From: Clostridia bacterium
GTDB taxonomy: Bacteria > Bacillota > Clostridia > Christensenellales > QAND01
Length of the DNA stretch: 39,169 nucleotides
Assembly (NCBI GenBank): GCA_017439715.1
Contig: JAFSIR010000014.1
Location: forward strand, 1-39,169
Direction: 5' to 3'
The notes under the pieces were generated by a model. That model did not search any database, was not told where the DNA came from, and worked only from the letters and a program-made list of their open reading frames with translations. Each line of letters begins with the position of its first letter. The stretch's first letter is position 1. Positions 23,565 through 32,137 of the stretch are shown here, piece by piece. The position numbers and the translations under genes were made by a program.

Positions 23565-23594
23565 TTGCCTTTATAGACTCCGATGGATTATAAT
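23565..23594 (+). promoter_or_regulatory. Possible promoter for the FHA-FtsW-PBP-uvrC operon
   Basis: TTGCCT (23565-23570) and TATAAT (23589-23594) are 18 bases apart. Transcription would start only about 12 bases before the ATG at 23613, just ahead of the AAGGAGG site, which is tight; another promoter upstream cannot be ruled out. Confidence 0.4.
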
Positions 23595-23612
23595 TATCAC
23601 AAGGAGGCATGC

Positions 23613-24053
23613 ATGCAAACACTGCTGACGGTTTTGATAGAAATCTCACGCGTTCTGTTTTTGTTGATCGCGTTATATGTTTTACTTCGCATCCTGGATG
23701 CGTCTGCCGCTGAGCTTGCCTTCAAGCGGGCGATCCGCCGCAGCGGGCCCGGGCGGTTTATGGGCGTGCTGGAAGTGATAGATGCGCGGCACAGCGAGTT
23801 TATCGGCGAGCGATACGGCCTTAAATGGGAAAACGAGATTGGCTCTGCACGGCGCTGCGATATCCGCATCAGTGATCCGAAGGTTCAAAAGAAACACGCT
23901 ATTGTGTTTTTTCAGGGAACACAGGCCTTTGTTGCGCCGATGGGCAAGGCCCGCGTGTATGTGGAAAGCCGGCTTGTCAGCGGCCGCACCGAGCTGCACG
24001 ACGGGGACTCCCTGCAGGTGGGCGAGGTTTTGATGGTGGTAACTCTGTTATGA
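23613..24053 (+). CDS. Membrane-anchored FHA domain protein
   Basis: The 146-residue protein has one N-terminal membrane helix (about 5-27), a short basic linker and a C-terminal forkhead-associated domain. FHA core residues are visible: G77-S78-x-R80 at the start of the phosphopeptide site, then RISDPKVQKKHA with H95, then GxTxLHDGDSLQVG. FHA domains read phosphothreonine, usually placed by Hanks-type kinases. I choose the ATG at 23613 after AAGGAGG rather than the frame start at 23583. The stop overlaps the FtsW/RodA start by ATGA. In Mycobacterium the equivalent order fhaB-pstP-rodA-pbpA-pknA-pknB also encodes the kinase; no kinase is in this window. Confidence 0.88.
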   Translation: MQTLLTVLIEISRVLFLLIALYVLLRILDASAAELAFKRAIRRSGPGRFMGVLEVIDARHSEFIGERYGLKWENEIGSARRCDIRISDPKVQKKHAIVFFQGTQAFVAPMGKARVYVESRLVSGRTELHDGDSLQVGEVLMVVTLL

Positions 24054-25333
24054 GAAAACGCAGCTTGCATACCGGCTCCATCGTGAGCGCCATTTTATTG
24101 TTTGAGATCACGGCTTTTGCGATCCTGGCGATCGGAAGCAGCCCGTTTGACCTGCGCATCCCCGCCATCGCCGTGGGGGCGATCGGCATGTTTTTGTTTC
24201 AATACGGCACGATCACGGCCTTTTTCCCGGGGTGTGACCGCCCGTCTCTGCTGATCGTCAATTTTCTGGCGGCGATCGGGCTGATCATGCAAACCCGCAT
24301 CAACGCCGAGTATGCCATCCGCCAGCTGCTGTGGATGGGCATCGGCATGGTGGGCATGGTGGTGGCGCTGGTGGGCATGCGCCGGCTGACTTTCTGGCGC
24401 AAAACGCGCATCCCTTTTATCGCGCTGTCTCTTGTTCTGCTGGCGGCCACGCTTGTGTTTGGCAGCGAGCAATACGGCGCAACCAACTGGATCAAACTGG
24501 GCGGCTTCACCGTCCAGCCCTCGGAATTTGTAAAGATCATGACGGTGTTCGTGCTCGCTTCTTTGCTTGACCGGGGCAAGAGCGTGCCCAAAATGCTGCT
24601 GGCGCTGTTCCATGTCGGCGCGTGCATGCTGTTGCTGCTGATGGCAAAAGACTTGGGCGCCGTGCTGCTCATTGCCGGCACCGCCATTGTGATGCTGTAT
24701 GCCGCCACAGGCAGCAAATTGTTGCTGGGCTTATCCTTCGGCACGGGTGCTGTGGGTGCGGCGGCGGCATATAAGCTGTTTTCCCATGTGCGGACACGCG
24801 TGGCGGTCTGGCGCAACCCATGGGCGGATTATCACGGCTCCGGTTATCAGATCGTGCAGGGGCTGATCGGCATCGCTTCGGGCGGCCTGTTCGGCCTGGG
24901 GCTCACGCGGGGCGCGCCCGGCGCCATCCCCGTGGTGCATGCCGATTATATTTTTGCTGCTATCTGCCAGGAATTTGGGCTCATTTTTGGGCTGATCGTG
25001 ATCGGCTTTTATCTTGTTTTCGTTGTGCGCGGTGTGCTGATCGCCATGGACAGCCGAAACAGCTTTGATGCACTGGTGGCCGTTGGCTGCGCCACGCTGA
25101 TCTGCCTGCAAAGCTTCATCATCATTGCCGGCGTGTGCAAGCTGCTACCGCTGACCGGCATCACCATGCCCTTTGCTTCCTACGGCGGAAGCAGCCTGCT
25201 CAGCTGCTATCTGATCTTGGGCGTTTTGCAGGGCATTGCCATTAAGAATAACGATATTTACCGCGAAGAGTTTGAAGATGTGTATGATCGGCTGGAAGCG
25301 GACGAGGATGACGAATGGGAGGATGACGAATGA
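24050..25333 (+). CDS. FtsW/RodA/SpoVE family peptidoglycan polymerase
   Basis: The 427-residue protein has about ten membrane helices and the SEDS family landmarks: TNWIKLGGFTVQPSEFVKI in the middle (the GA.RWi..G....QPSE motif), then RGAPGAIPVVHADYIFAAICQEFG, the large extracytoplasmic loop motif, and GITMPFASYGGSSLLS, the conserved end motif. SEDS proteins polymerise lipid II with a partner class B PBP, here encoded next. It is likely a cell elongation or division polymerase; which of the three cannot be decided. Its C terminus is very acidic (DEDDEWEDDE), which is unusual. Both ends overlap neighbouring genes by ATGA. Confidence 0.93.
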   Translation: MRKRSLHTGSIVSAILLFEITAFAILAIGSSPFDLRIPAIAVGAIGMFLFQYGTITAFFPGCDRPSLLIVNFLAAIGLIMQTRINAEYAIRQLLWMGIGMVGMVVALVGMRRLTFWRKTRIPFIALSLVLLAATLVFGSEQYGATNWIKLGGFTVQPSEFVKIMTVFVLASLLDRGKSVPKMLLALFHVGACMLLLLMAKDLGAVLLIAGTAIVMLYAATGSKLLLGLSFGTGAVGAAAAYKLFSHVRTRVAVWRNPWADYHGSGYQIVQGLIGIASGGLFGLGLTRGAPGAIPVVHADYIFAAICQEFGLIFGLIVIGFYLVFVVRGVLIAMDSRNSFDALVAVGCATLICLQSFIIIAGVCKLLPLTGITMPFASYGGSSLLSCYLILGVLQGIAIKNNDIYREEFEDVYDRLEADEDDEWEDDE

Positions 25334-26733
25334 AAGAGCTGCGCAGCAATATTCGGGCCATTCTCGGCGCATTCGTTGTACTGTTTGTGCTGTTGTCCGT
25401 GTATATCGGATACACGCTGTTCATAAACGGGCCGCGGTGGTTCTCTTCGCCCTATAACCCTGTGTTGTCTCAGCAAAAGCAGCAGGTCATCAGCGGCAGT
25501 ATTACAGACCGCAGCTATATTGTGCTTGCGGGCACGAACGAAAGCGGCAAGCGCACCTATCATCCCAACGCCGTTACGCGCAAAGCCGTGAGCCATGTGG
25601 TGGGCGATCAGGCCGGATTGGCCGCCATGGGGCTGGAAACGTTTGCCGCCAAATACCTGTTGGGCCTGTCCGGCAACGTGTTTGAGCGGATCTACGGTTC
25701 CCTGACCGGCGCAATGCCGGTGGGCGACACCGTGGTGTCCACTATATCGGCTGAGCTTTCGGCCTATGCCTATAACCAGTTGGGCAGCAGCAACGGCGCC
25801 GTTGTGGTGATGAACTATCAAACGGGCGAACTGCTGGCCCTGGTTTCCAAGCCCGGTTACGATCAAACTACGCTGGACCGCACACAGATCACCGAAGGGG
25901 ACAGCTTCCTTGTGAACCGCGCCAGCAGCGGGCAATACACGCCCGGTTCCGTGTTCAAGCTGGTCACGGCGGCCGCCGTTTTGGAGCATCGGCCTGACCT
26001 GGCCGCAAAAACATACACATGCACAGGCTCCGTTGCCTATGAAGACGGCGCCGTTGTGTGCGCCAACGGCGCGGTGCACGGCGAGCTTACCCTGTCGGGC
26101 GCTGTTGCCAAAAGCTGCAACTGCGTGTTTGCGCAGATCATGCAGCAAATAAACCGGGCGGATCTTGTGAAAACCGCCAAAGCCATGGGGTATAACCAAA
26201 GCTATCTGTTTTCCGACCTGATGATCGCAGACAGCGTGTTTGAAAAGGCAGAAGGCGGCGTGAACGAAGCATGGGCAGCAGTCGGCCAATATAAAACCAC
26301 CACCTCACCCCTGCAGGTCACCCTAGTAACCGCCGCGATCGCCAACGATGGGGAAATGATGGAGCCGCGCCTGATCCGCGAAATTCTCAATAAGCGCGGG
26401 TATGCCTATAAAACGATGAAAGCAAAAAGCGTTGACCGGGTGATGAGCGCATCCTCAGCGCAGCAGCTGCGCGAAATGATGTTTTTGGCCGTAAAAAGCG
26501 GCACCGCCAAGAGCGCCGCACTGGCCGATTACACCGTAGGCGGCAAAACAGGCACCGCGCAGGTATCCGAAAACAAGGCCAAGGGCAATCACGCCTGGTT
26601 CACCGGCTTCGTGTTTAACGAGCAAACGCCGTATGCTATAACCGTAATCGTGGAAAATGGCGGCAGCGGCGGCAGTGTGGCCGCCCCGCTGGCCCGAAAA
26701 ATATTGAAAAAAGCCATTGATCTGGAGTTGTGA
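25330..26733 (+). CDS. Penicillin-binding transpeptidase (PbpA/FtsI-like)
   Basis: The 467-residue protein is a class B PBP that crosslinks peptidoglycan. It has one N-terminal membrane helix (about 11-31), a short dimerisation region, and the transpeptidase domain with SxxK at S207-K210 (TPGSVFK), SxN at S262-C263-N264 and KTG at K406-T407-G408. It lacks the large N-terminal module and PASTA repeats of division PBPs and resembles mycobacterial PbpA in length and layout. The FtsW/RodA gene upstream overlaps by four bases, as expected for a SEDS-PBP pair. A glycine-rich run precedes its C terminus. The stop overlaps the uvrC ATG. Confidence 0.93.
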   Translation: MKELRSNIRAILGAFVVLFVLLSVYIGYTLFINGPRWFSSPYNPVLSQQKQQVISGSITDRSYIVLAGTNESGKRTYHPNAVTRKAVSHVVGDQAGLAAMGLETFAAKYLLGLSGNVFERIYGSLTGAMPVGDTVVSTISAELSAYAYNQLGSSNGAVVVMNYQTGELLALVSKPGYDQTTLDRTQITEGDSFLVNRASSGQYTPGSVFKLVTAAAVLEHRPDLAAKTYTCTGSVAYEDGAVVCANGAVHGELTLSGAVAKSCNCVFAQIMQQINRADLVKTAKAMGYNQSYLFSDLMIADSVFEKAEGGVNEAWAAVGQYKTTTSPLQVTLVTAAIANDGEMMEPRLIREILNKRGYAYKTMKAKSVDRVMSASSAQQLREMMFLAVKSGTAKSAALADYTVGGKTGTAQVSENKAKGNHAWFTGFVFNEQTPYAITVIVENGGSGGSVAAPLARKILKKAIDLEL

Positions 26734-28586
26734 TGGAAAACACTGTTTCTGAGCATATCCGCAGCATTCTTGACACGCTGCCGGACCAGCCGGGCGTTTA
26801 TCTGATGGAAGACGAGGCCGGCACCATCCTCTATGTGGGCAAAGCGGTGAACTTGAAAAACCGGGTCCGCAGCTATTTCCGCGCGCTGAAAAGCCACAAC
26901 GCCAAAACGCTGGCGCTGGTTTCTCATATCCGGAACATTCGCTATATCGTTGTGGATTCGGAAGTGGAAGCGCTGATGCTGGAATGCAACCTAATCAAGG
27001 AGCATCGCCCGAAATACAACATCCTGCTCAAAGACAGCAAACAATATCCTTTTATCCGCATGGATCTGCGTGTTCCCTATCCCCGGCTGGAGGTGGTGCA
27101 CGCGCTGAAAACAGACGGGGCCCGGTATTTTGGCCCGTATCTTGGCGCCTCGCAGCTGACCGATATCTTAGATGCTGTGAGTAACAACTTTCCCCTGCGC
27201 ACCTGCAAGCGCGATATTCCCGAAGGGGGCAACAAAAAAACGCGCCCGTGCCTGAACTATCAAATGGGCCGCTGCCTTGGCCCCTGCGCCGGGCGGGCGG
27301 ACCGCGCGGAATATGACCGAGTTGTTGAGCAGGTGCTGAACATTCTGCAGGGCAAATACGATGAGCTGCGCCAGGAGCTGGCAGAGCGCATGCAGCGCGC
27401 CAGCGCAGCGATGGAGTTTGAACAGGCGGCCCTGTGGCGGGATCGGATGCAGGCTGTGGAGCGCATCATTGTGCGCCAGAAAGCTACGATGAGCACCTTG
27501 GCCGAGCGGGATGCGTTTGCCATTGCGCGCCATGGCAGCGATGCGGCGGTGTTTTATTTTGGCATGCGGGATGGAAAGTTGGTGCATAACCGCCATTTTA
27601 TTGCCGAAAACGCAGATAATGAAACGGATGAAGAGATTGTGCGTGCCTTCATGCTGCAGTATTATAACGCGCAGAATAACGCGCCGGGCGAGGTGCTTTT
27701 GCCTTTTGCGCTGAGCGACCGCGATGCGATAGAGCAATATCTGGGCACGCTCAGAGGTGGGCGCGTTCATCTTTTTGTGCCGCAGCGCGGGGAAAAACGG
27801 CAGCTGGTGGCACTGGCAGCGCAGAATGCAGCGGAGATCCTGCAAAAGCGGGCAGAGCGCCTGAGCAGGCAGTATCGCCGCGGCAAAGGTGCCATGGAAG
27901 AGCTGGCCGCCGTTTTGGGGCTGGAGCAGGCACCCGTGCGCATGGAATGCTATGATATTTCCCACACGCAGGGGGTGGACAATGTTGCCTCCATGGTCGT
28001 GTTTCGCGATGGGGCGCCCGCTCGCAAGGAATACCGCCGTTTCAGGATCAAAACCGTTGTCGGCGCAGACGATTTTAAGAGCATGAACGAGGTGCTCACC
28101 CGCCGGTTTGCCCGTGCCACAGACCCGGACGAGGAAAGTCAGGCCCGGTTTGGCGAGCTGCCCGATCTTATCGTGATTGATGGCGGGCGTGGCCAGCTGA
28201 ATGCGGCGCTGAGCGCCATGCACGAAGCGGGGTTTGCCATTCCTATGATCGGACTTGCCAAAAAACTGGAAGAAATCTATTTGCCCGGCGAAGAAGAAAC
28301 GCTGCTGCTTGACCGCAAAAGCGGTGCGTTGCACGCGCTGCAGCGCATCCGCGATGAGGCGCACCGTTTTGCCGTTACCTATCACCGTTCCCTGCGCGCC
28401 AACAGAGATCTTGCCAGTGCCCTGGATGCGGTGCCCGGCATTGGCGCCACGCGGCGCAAAGCGCTGCTGACCCAATATAAAACCATGGAGCAGATGCGGG
28501 CCGCCACGGTGGAGGAGCTGGCCGCGGTAAACGGGATGAACAAGCGGGCCGCACAGGCTGTTTATGACCACTTTGTTGGCAAATAG
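26733..28586 (+). CDS. uvrC: Excinuclease ABC subunit C
   Basis: UvrC makes both cuts in nucleotide excision repair. The 617-residue protein starts with the GIY-YIG nuclease domain (GVYLMEDEAGTILYVGKA, residues about 17-40), followed by the Cys-bearing CKRDIP and TRPCLNYQMGRCLGPC region, the UVR (UvrB-binding) motif AMEFEQAALWRDRM, the RNase H-like C nuclease with CYDISHTQG and VIDGGRGQL, and a C-terminal helix-hairpin-helix (DAVPGIGATRRKALL and AAVNGMNKRAA). I choose the ATG at 26733, overlapping the PBP stop by one base. Its place in a cell wall operon is probably for co-expression only. Confidence 0.96.
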   Translation: MENTVSEHIRSILDTLPDQPGVYLMEDEAGTILYVGKAVNLKNRVRSYFRALKSHNAKTLALVSHIRNIRYIVVDSEVEALMLECNLIKEHRPKYNILLKDSKQYPFIRMDLRVPYPRLEVVHALKTDGARYFGPYLGASQLTDILDAVSNNFPLRTCKRDIPEGGNKKTRPCLNYQMGRCLGPCAGRADRAEYDRVVEQVLNILQGKYDELRQELAERMQRASAAMEFEQAALWRDRMQAVERIIVRQKATMSTLAERDAFAIARHGSDAAVFYFGMRDGKLVHNRHFIAENADNETDEEIVRAFMLQYYNAQNNAPGEVLLPFALSDRDAIEQYLGTLRGGRVHLFVPQRGEKRQLVALAAQNAAEILQKRAERLSRQYRRGKGAMEELAAVLGLEQAPVRMECYDISHTQGVDNVASMVVFRDGAPARKEYRRFRIKTVVGADDFKSMNEVLTRRFARATDPDEESQARFGELPDLIVIDGGRGQLNAALSAMHEAGFAIPMIGLAKKLEEIYLPGEEETLLLDRKSGALHALQRIRDEAHRFAVTYHRSLRANRDLASALDAVPGIGATRRKALLTQYKTMEQMRAATVEELAAVNGMNKRAAQAVYDHFVGK

Positions 28587-28642
28587 TCCTTGTTTTTAGA
28601 TGGGTTTCTATTGATTGCGTTTAAAAAATTTGTTATATTAGG

Positions 28643-28648
28643 TATAAT
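28643..28648 (+). promoter_or_regulatory. -10 box of the aldolase promoter
   Basis: A perfect TATAAT lies in the AT-rich gap after uvrC. The best -35 candidate at 17 bases is TTTAAA (28620-28625), which is weak. Transcription would start about 57 bases before the aldolase ATG. Confidence 0.5.
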
Positions 28649-28711
28649 AGTTTTTGTTTCGACATTAAACGAAAACAATTCATGAGTCAAATACGAAAAG
28701 GAGCCAACCGA

Positions 28712-29611
28712 ATGTTAGTCACGCTGAAAGAAATCGTTGATCACGCGTATGCCAATCATTATGCAGTTCCCGCCGTTGGCGCCGGCGATGAATCTCAGAT
28801 CCGTGCTGTGCTTGAAGCAGCGGAAGATGCCAACGCGCCGGTGATCATGCTTGGCGGCCGCGCCACGCGTGCTGTGTTTGATCATGCAGATCCCGCGTAT
28901 TTCGGGTATATGTTCCATGATCTGGCCAATCAGGTTGACGTGCCTGTTGCGCTTTGCCTGGATCACAGCCCCACCTTTGAAGATGCGGTGCGCGGCATCC
29001 GCAACGGATATACCGGCATCATGGTTGACCGTTCGATGCTGCCGTATGAAGAGAACGTGGCCAAGGTGAAAGAATTGGTGCGTATCGCGGCGGCGGCCGG
29101 CGTGTCTGTGGAAGCGGAGATCGGCCATGTGGGCCGCGGCGCCAACTATGCGGTGGATGGCACGGCGATGCTGACTGACCCGCAGCAAGCCAAGCAGTTT
29201 ATCGAAGAAACCGGGATTGATGCCCTTGCCGTTGCCATCGGCACTGCGCATGGGCAGTATGTCGGCACGCCGAAGCTTCATTTTGACCGCCTGGAAGCGA
29301 TCAACGAAGCGTGTAAATTCCCGCTGGTGCTGCACGGCGGCTCCGGCACGGGGGATGACAACATCCATAAAGCCTGCACCATGGGCATCTCCAAAGTCAA
29401 CATCGTGACCGACCTGTGGAAAGCCACGGTGCGCGCCCTGGAAGAAGCTGACCTGACCGGCGGCAACATTTATGATGTGTACCGTTATGCGTATAACGGC
29501 TATAAAAAACAGGTTGCGTACAGCTTTGAGCTGACCGGCGCTGTGGGCAAAGCGTGGCGCAAAGAACGCCGCCTGCCGAGGTTCGTTCCGTATCAGAAAC
29601 CGCAAAAATAA
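28712..29611 (+). CDS. Class II fructose-bisphosphate/ketose-bisphosphate aldolase
   Basis: The 299-residue protein is a zinc-dependent class II aldolase. It has D84-H85 in CLDHSPTF (catalytic Asp and zinc His), E134/E136 in VEAEIGHVG, H180 in GTAHGQY and H208 in LHGGSGTGDD, the third zinc ligand and phosphate-binding loop. It resembles FbaA/GatY/KbaY-type proteins of about 285-300 residues; its substrate could be fructose-1,6-bisphosphate or a related ketose bisphosphate. I use the ATG at 28712 after AAAAGGAG; the in-frame extension upstream has no ribosome site. A weak hairpin follows. Confidence 0.92.
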   Translation: MLVTLKEIVDHAYANHYAVPAVGAGDESQIRAVLEAAEDANAPVIMLGGRATRAVFDHADPAYFGYMFHDLANQVDVPVALCLDHSPTFEDAVRGIRNGYTGIMVDRSMLPYEENVAKVKELVRIAAAAGVSVEAEIGHVGRGANYAVDGTAMLTDPQQAKQFIEETGIDALAVAIGTAHGQYVGTPKLHFDRLEAINEACKFPLVLHGGSGTGDDNIHKACTMGISKVNIVTDLWKATVRALEEADLTGGNIYDVYRYAYNGYKKQVAYSFELTGAVGKAWRKERRLPRFVPYQKPQK

Positions 29612-29632
29612 CCCGATGTGCACAGAAGGGCC

Positions 29633-29654
29633 AGGCCTGCATACATGCGGGCCT
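29633..29654 (+). terminator. Possible terminator after the aldolase gene
   Basis: AGGCCTGCAT (29633-29642) pairs with ATGCGGGCCT (29645-29654) with one G-T pair and a very small loop, followed by GCTCTTATCC. The T tract is poor, so termination may be partial. Confidence 0.45.
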
Positions 29655-29709
29655 GCTCTTATCCTGTAATCCTGCTGTCACAAACTATTAAACCGGGAGA
29701 TATACACAA

Positions 29710-30222
29710 ATGAAAAAAACATCCATCCGCCTGTTCACCCTGCTTCTGTCGATGATCGCCGTTATTTCTCTGGCCGCTTGCGGCGGTTCCGGCAGCAGCG
29801 AACCTGAACTGAAAACGTACACCACCGAACTTGGTCTTACCGCGAAACTGCCCGAAGGCTTCACCGTTTCCGTGGATGACCAAACCGTTTCCATCCTCAA
29901 CGAGAAAAAGGGCGCCATGCTGTACGCCATTCGCGAATCGTTTGATCTGTTCGCCTCATACAATGTGCCGGAAATGAGCCTTGATGAGTATGCTGAACTT
30001 GTTCAGCGGGCCAACAGCAGCGATGCTTTTACTCCGGATGCCAACGGCAACCCCCACATTACCTATGAAAAGCTCGTGAACGGCAAATATTATTACTACT
30101 ATTCCACCGTTCGCAAAGGCTCCGATGCGTATTGGGTGATCAGCTTCACCTGCCTGAGCGAGAATAAAGCCGATTTTGCGGACATCTTTGTGGAATGGGC
30201 TGATCTTGTTACCGTTAAATGA
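29710..30222 (+). CDS. Putative lipoprotein of unknown function
   Basis: The 170-residue protein has a lipoprotein signal peptide (KKTSIR, hydrophobic run, lipobox LAAC with Cys 24) and a short Gly/Ser linker. The mature part shows alternating beta-type segments (TYTTELGLTAKLPEGFTVSVDDQTVSIL, a Tyr-rich YYYYYSTV strand) and ends TVK; it resembles small extracytoplasmic domains of the kind found in Firmicutes lipoproteins, but I do not recognise a family. GGGAGA lies before the ATG. Function unknown. A strong terminator follows that is shared with the SDR gene. Confidence 0.8.
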   Translation: MKKTSIRLFTLLLSMIAVISLAACGGSGSSEPELKTYTTELGLTAKLPEGFTVSVDDQTVSILNEKKGAMLYAIRESFDLFASYNVPEMSLDEYAELVQRANSSDAFTPDANGNPHITYEKLVNGKYYYYYSTVRKGSDAYWVISFTCLSENKADFADIFVEWADLVTVK

Positions 30223-30231
30223 ATCCAAACA

Positions 30232-30264
30232 AAAAAACAGGGGCTAAAAATGCCCCTGTTTTTT
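30232..30264. terminator. Bidirectional terminator between lipoprotein and SDR genes
   Basis: AAAAAACAGGGGC (30232-30244) pairs with GCCCCTGTTTTTT (30252-30264) around TAAAAAT. A/T tracts on both sides let it serve both convergent genes. Confidence 0.93.
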
Positions 30265-30274
30265 GTTTTCTTTT

Positions 30275-31042
30275 TTATAGCAGCAGGCCGCCCGTCATAT
30301 CCACAACGCTGCCAACGGCCAGCACCGTTTTCTCGCTGGCAAGCATGGCCACCATGTTGCCCAGCTCTTCCGGCTCGCCCAGCCGATGGATGGGCACGCG
30401 CTCCAGGCGGCTGTCCATGGCATGAGGGTCTTCCTGCAGGCGCAGCGCCGTTCGGCTGCTGCGCACAAACCCGGGCAGCACGGCGTTAACACGAATGCCG
30501 TCTTCCGTTACATCGCGCGCCAGGCTCTTGGTAAACCCGATCACGCCCGCTTTGGAGGAATTATAGGCCGTTCTCCCCTTGGTGGTGGAAGAAACGCCGG
30601 CCTTGCTGGCAATGTTCACAATCGCGCCGCCGGCGCCCCGCGCCCGCAGATGGCGCACCATCAGGCGGGACAGTAAGAACATGCTGGTCAGGTTTGACCG
30701 CTGCACCTCTTCCCACGTTGCCAGGTCCATCTCCGTGATGTCCACCGTTGGACAATACCCCGCGTTGTTCACCAGCACATCCACCTGCCCAAAAGCTTCG
30801 ATCGTTTTATCAAACACGCGCTGTGCCTCTTCCTCAAAGCCCATATCGCCCTGCACGCCGATCACCTGCGCGCCAAATTCCGTTTCCAGCGAACGGATAA
30901 ACGCAAGGCAGGCCTGTTCATCGCGCCGATAGTTCACGCACAGGCGCGCGCCTTCCTTGGCAAATACCTGGCTGATGCCGCTTCCGATGCCCTTGGCACC
31001 CCCGGTAATGATAACAACCTTATCCTTAAGCCCCAGATCCAT
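30275..31042 (-). CDS. Short-chain dehydrogenase/reductase (FabG-like)
   Basis: The 255-residue protein is a classical SDR: TGGAKGIG (residues 13-20) binds the NAD(P) cofactor, NNAG (92-95) is the structural motif, and the catalytic S146, Y160 and K164 form the Ser-Tyr-x3-Lys triad. It resembles 3-oxoacyl-ACP reductase and sugar/acyl dehydrogenases, which cannot be told apart here; the neighbourhood has no fatty acid genes. I take the ATG at 31042, seven bases after AAAGGAGG, rather than a longer frame that crosses the trpS terminator. It is monocistronic. Confidence 0.9.
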   Translation of the reverse strand: MDLGLKDKVVIITGGAKGIGSGISQVFAKEGARLCVNYRRDEQACLAFIRSLETEFGAQVIGVQGDMGFEEEAQRVFDKTIEAFGQVDVLVNNAGYCPTVDITEMDLATWEEVQRSNLTSMFLLSRLMVRHLRARGAGGAIVNIASKAGVSSTTKGRTAYNSSKAGVIGFTKSLARDVTEDGIRVNAVLPGFVRSSRTALRLQEDPHAMDSRLERVPIHRLGEPEELGNMVAMLASEKTVLAVGSVVDMTGGLLL

Positions 31043-31069
31043 ATCGTTTCCTCCTTTGTTGGATAAAAA

Positions 31070-31096
31070 GAACGGCCCATGCACCATGAACCGTTC
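31070..31096 (-). terminator. Terminator after trpS
   Basis: On the minus strand GAACGGTTCATG pairs with CATGGGCCGTTC (two G-T pairs) around GTG, immediately followed by TTTTT. It separates trpS from the SDR gene. Confidence 0.8.
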
Positions 31097-31107
31097 ACAA
31101 TAACATA

Positions 31108-32121
31108 TCAGTGCCGTTTGCGCTCAACAAAGCCAACCTTCCGGTAAACCTTGCTCAAGGTCCGGTTGGCAATGGCTTCCGCTGCACGGGCGCCGTCATC
31201 CATCATAGCTTCCAGCGCTTTCTTATCGGCCAAAAACTCTTTATACCGCGCCTGAATAGGCGCCAGCGCATCCACGACAACATCGGCCACAGCGTCTTTA
31301 AACACGCCGTATCCCTTGCCTTCAAACTCTTTTTCCACTGCTTCCGTGGCAAGCCCCGTCAGCGCCGCATAGATGCCGATCAGGTTGCTGATGCCGGGTT
31401 TTTCGGGCGCCACGCGCACCGTGCCCTCGCTGTCTGTAACCGCGCGGCGCATTTTGCGGCGGATCACATCCGGCTCATCCAGCATAGCGATAAACGCGTT
31501 CACGTTTTCATCGCTCTTGCTCATCTTCTTTTCCGGTTCCTGCAGGCTCATGATGCGAGCGCCCACTTTGCCAATATACGGCTCAGGCACCACAAACGTG
31601 TCCCCAAACAGGTTGTTGAACCGGGCCGCCACGTCTCTTGTCAGCTCCAGGTGCTGTTTCTGGTCCGCGCCGATTGGTACAAGATCCGAGCGGTACAGCA
31701 AAATATCAGACACCATAAGCACCGGATAATCCAGCAGGCCTGCGTTGATGTTATCCGCATGCTTTTCGCTCTTATCCTTAAACTGCGTCATCCGGCTCAG
31801 CTCACCCACATAGGTAAAGCAATTGAGCACCCAGGTGAGCATTGCATGCGCGGGCACGTGGCTCTGCACATATAAAATGCTCCGTTTGGGGTCAATGCCC
31901 GCCGCCAGCAGCAATGCATACGTTTCCATGGTGCGCCGGCGCAGCGTTGCCGCGTCTTGCCGCACGGTGATGGCGTGCTGGTCTACCACGCAATAGATGC
32001 AGTCATACTCATCCTGCATGCTGTCCCAGTTGCGCACCGCGCCGATATAGTTCCCCAGCGTCAGCATGCCCGAGGGCTGTATGCCGGAATATACCCGTTT
32101 TTTTGCTTCTTTCTGTTCCAT
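31108..32121 (-). CDS. trpS: Tryptophan--tRNA ligase
   Basis: The 337-residue class I synthetase charges tRNA-Trp. The HIGH-like motif is TLGNYIG (residues 21-27, preceded by GIQPSGML) and the KMSKS motif is intact at 199-203. The family segment ADQKQHLELTRDVAARFN lies between them. Length is typical for bacterial TrpRS. The start lies 16 bases after the thrC stop, so trpS is probably in the thrC operon; I see no T-box leader in front of it. The ATG is preceded by AAGGAAC, with an AGGAG a little further upstream. The terminator at 31070-31096 follows. Confidence 0.97.
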   Translation of the reverse strand: MEQKEAKKRVYSGIQPSGMLTLGNYIGAVRNWDSMQDEYDCIYCVVDQHAITVRQDAATLRRRTMETYALLLAAGIDPKRSILYVQSHVPAHAMLTWVLNCFTYVGELSRMTQFKDKSEKHADNINAGLLDYPVLMVSDILLYRSDLVPIGADQKQHLELTRDVAARFNNLFGDTFVVPEPYIGKVGARIMSLQEPEKKMSKSDENVNAFIAMLDEPDVIRRKMRRAVTDSEGTVRVAPEKPGISNLIGIYAALTGLATEAVEKEFEGKGYGVFKDAVADVVVDALAPIQARYKEFLADKKALEAMMDDGARAAEAIANRTLSKVYRKVGFVERKRH

Positions 32122-32137
32122 CGTTCCTTATATGCTC

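Noticed and set aside
27168-28571. 467-codon minus-strand frame over uvrC
   Set aside because: Antisense shadow; composition like a reversed GC-rich gene and no initiation site.
32122-32137. T-box leader before trpS
   Set aside because: Only 16 bases separate thrC and trpS and no T-box sequence is present.
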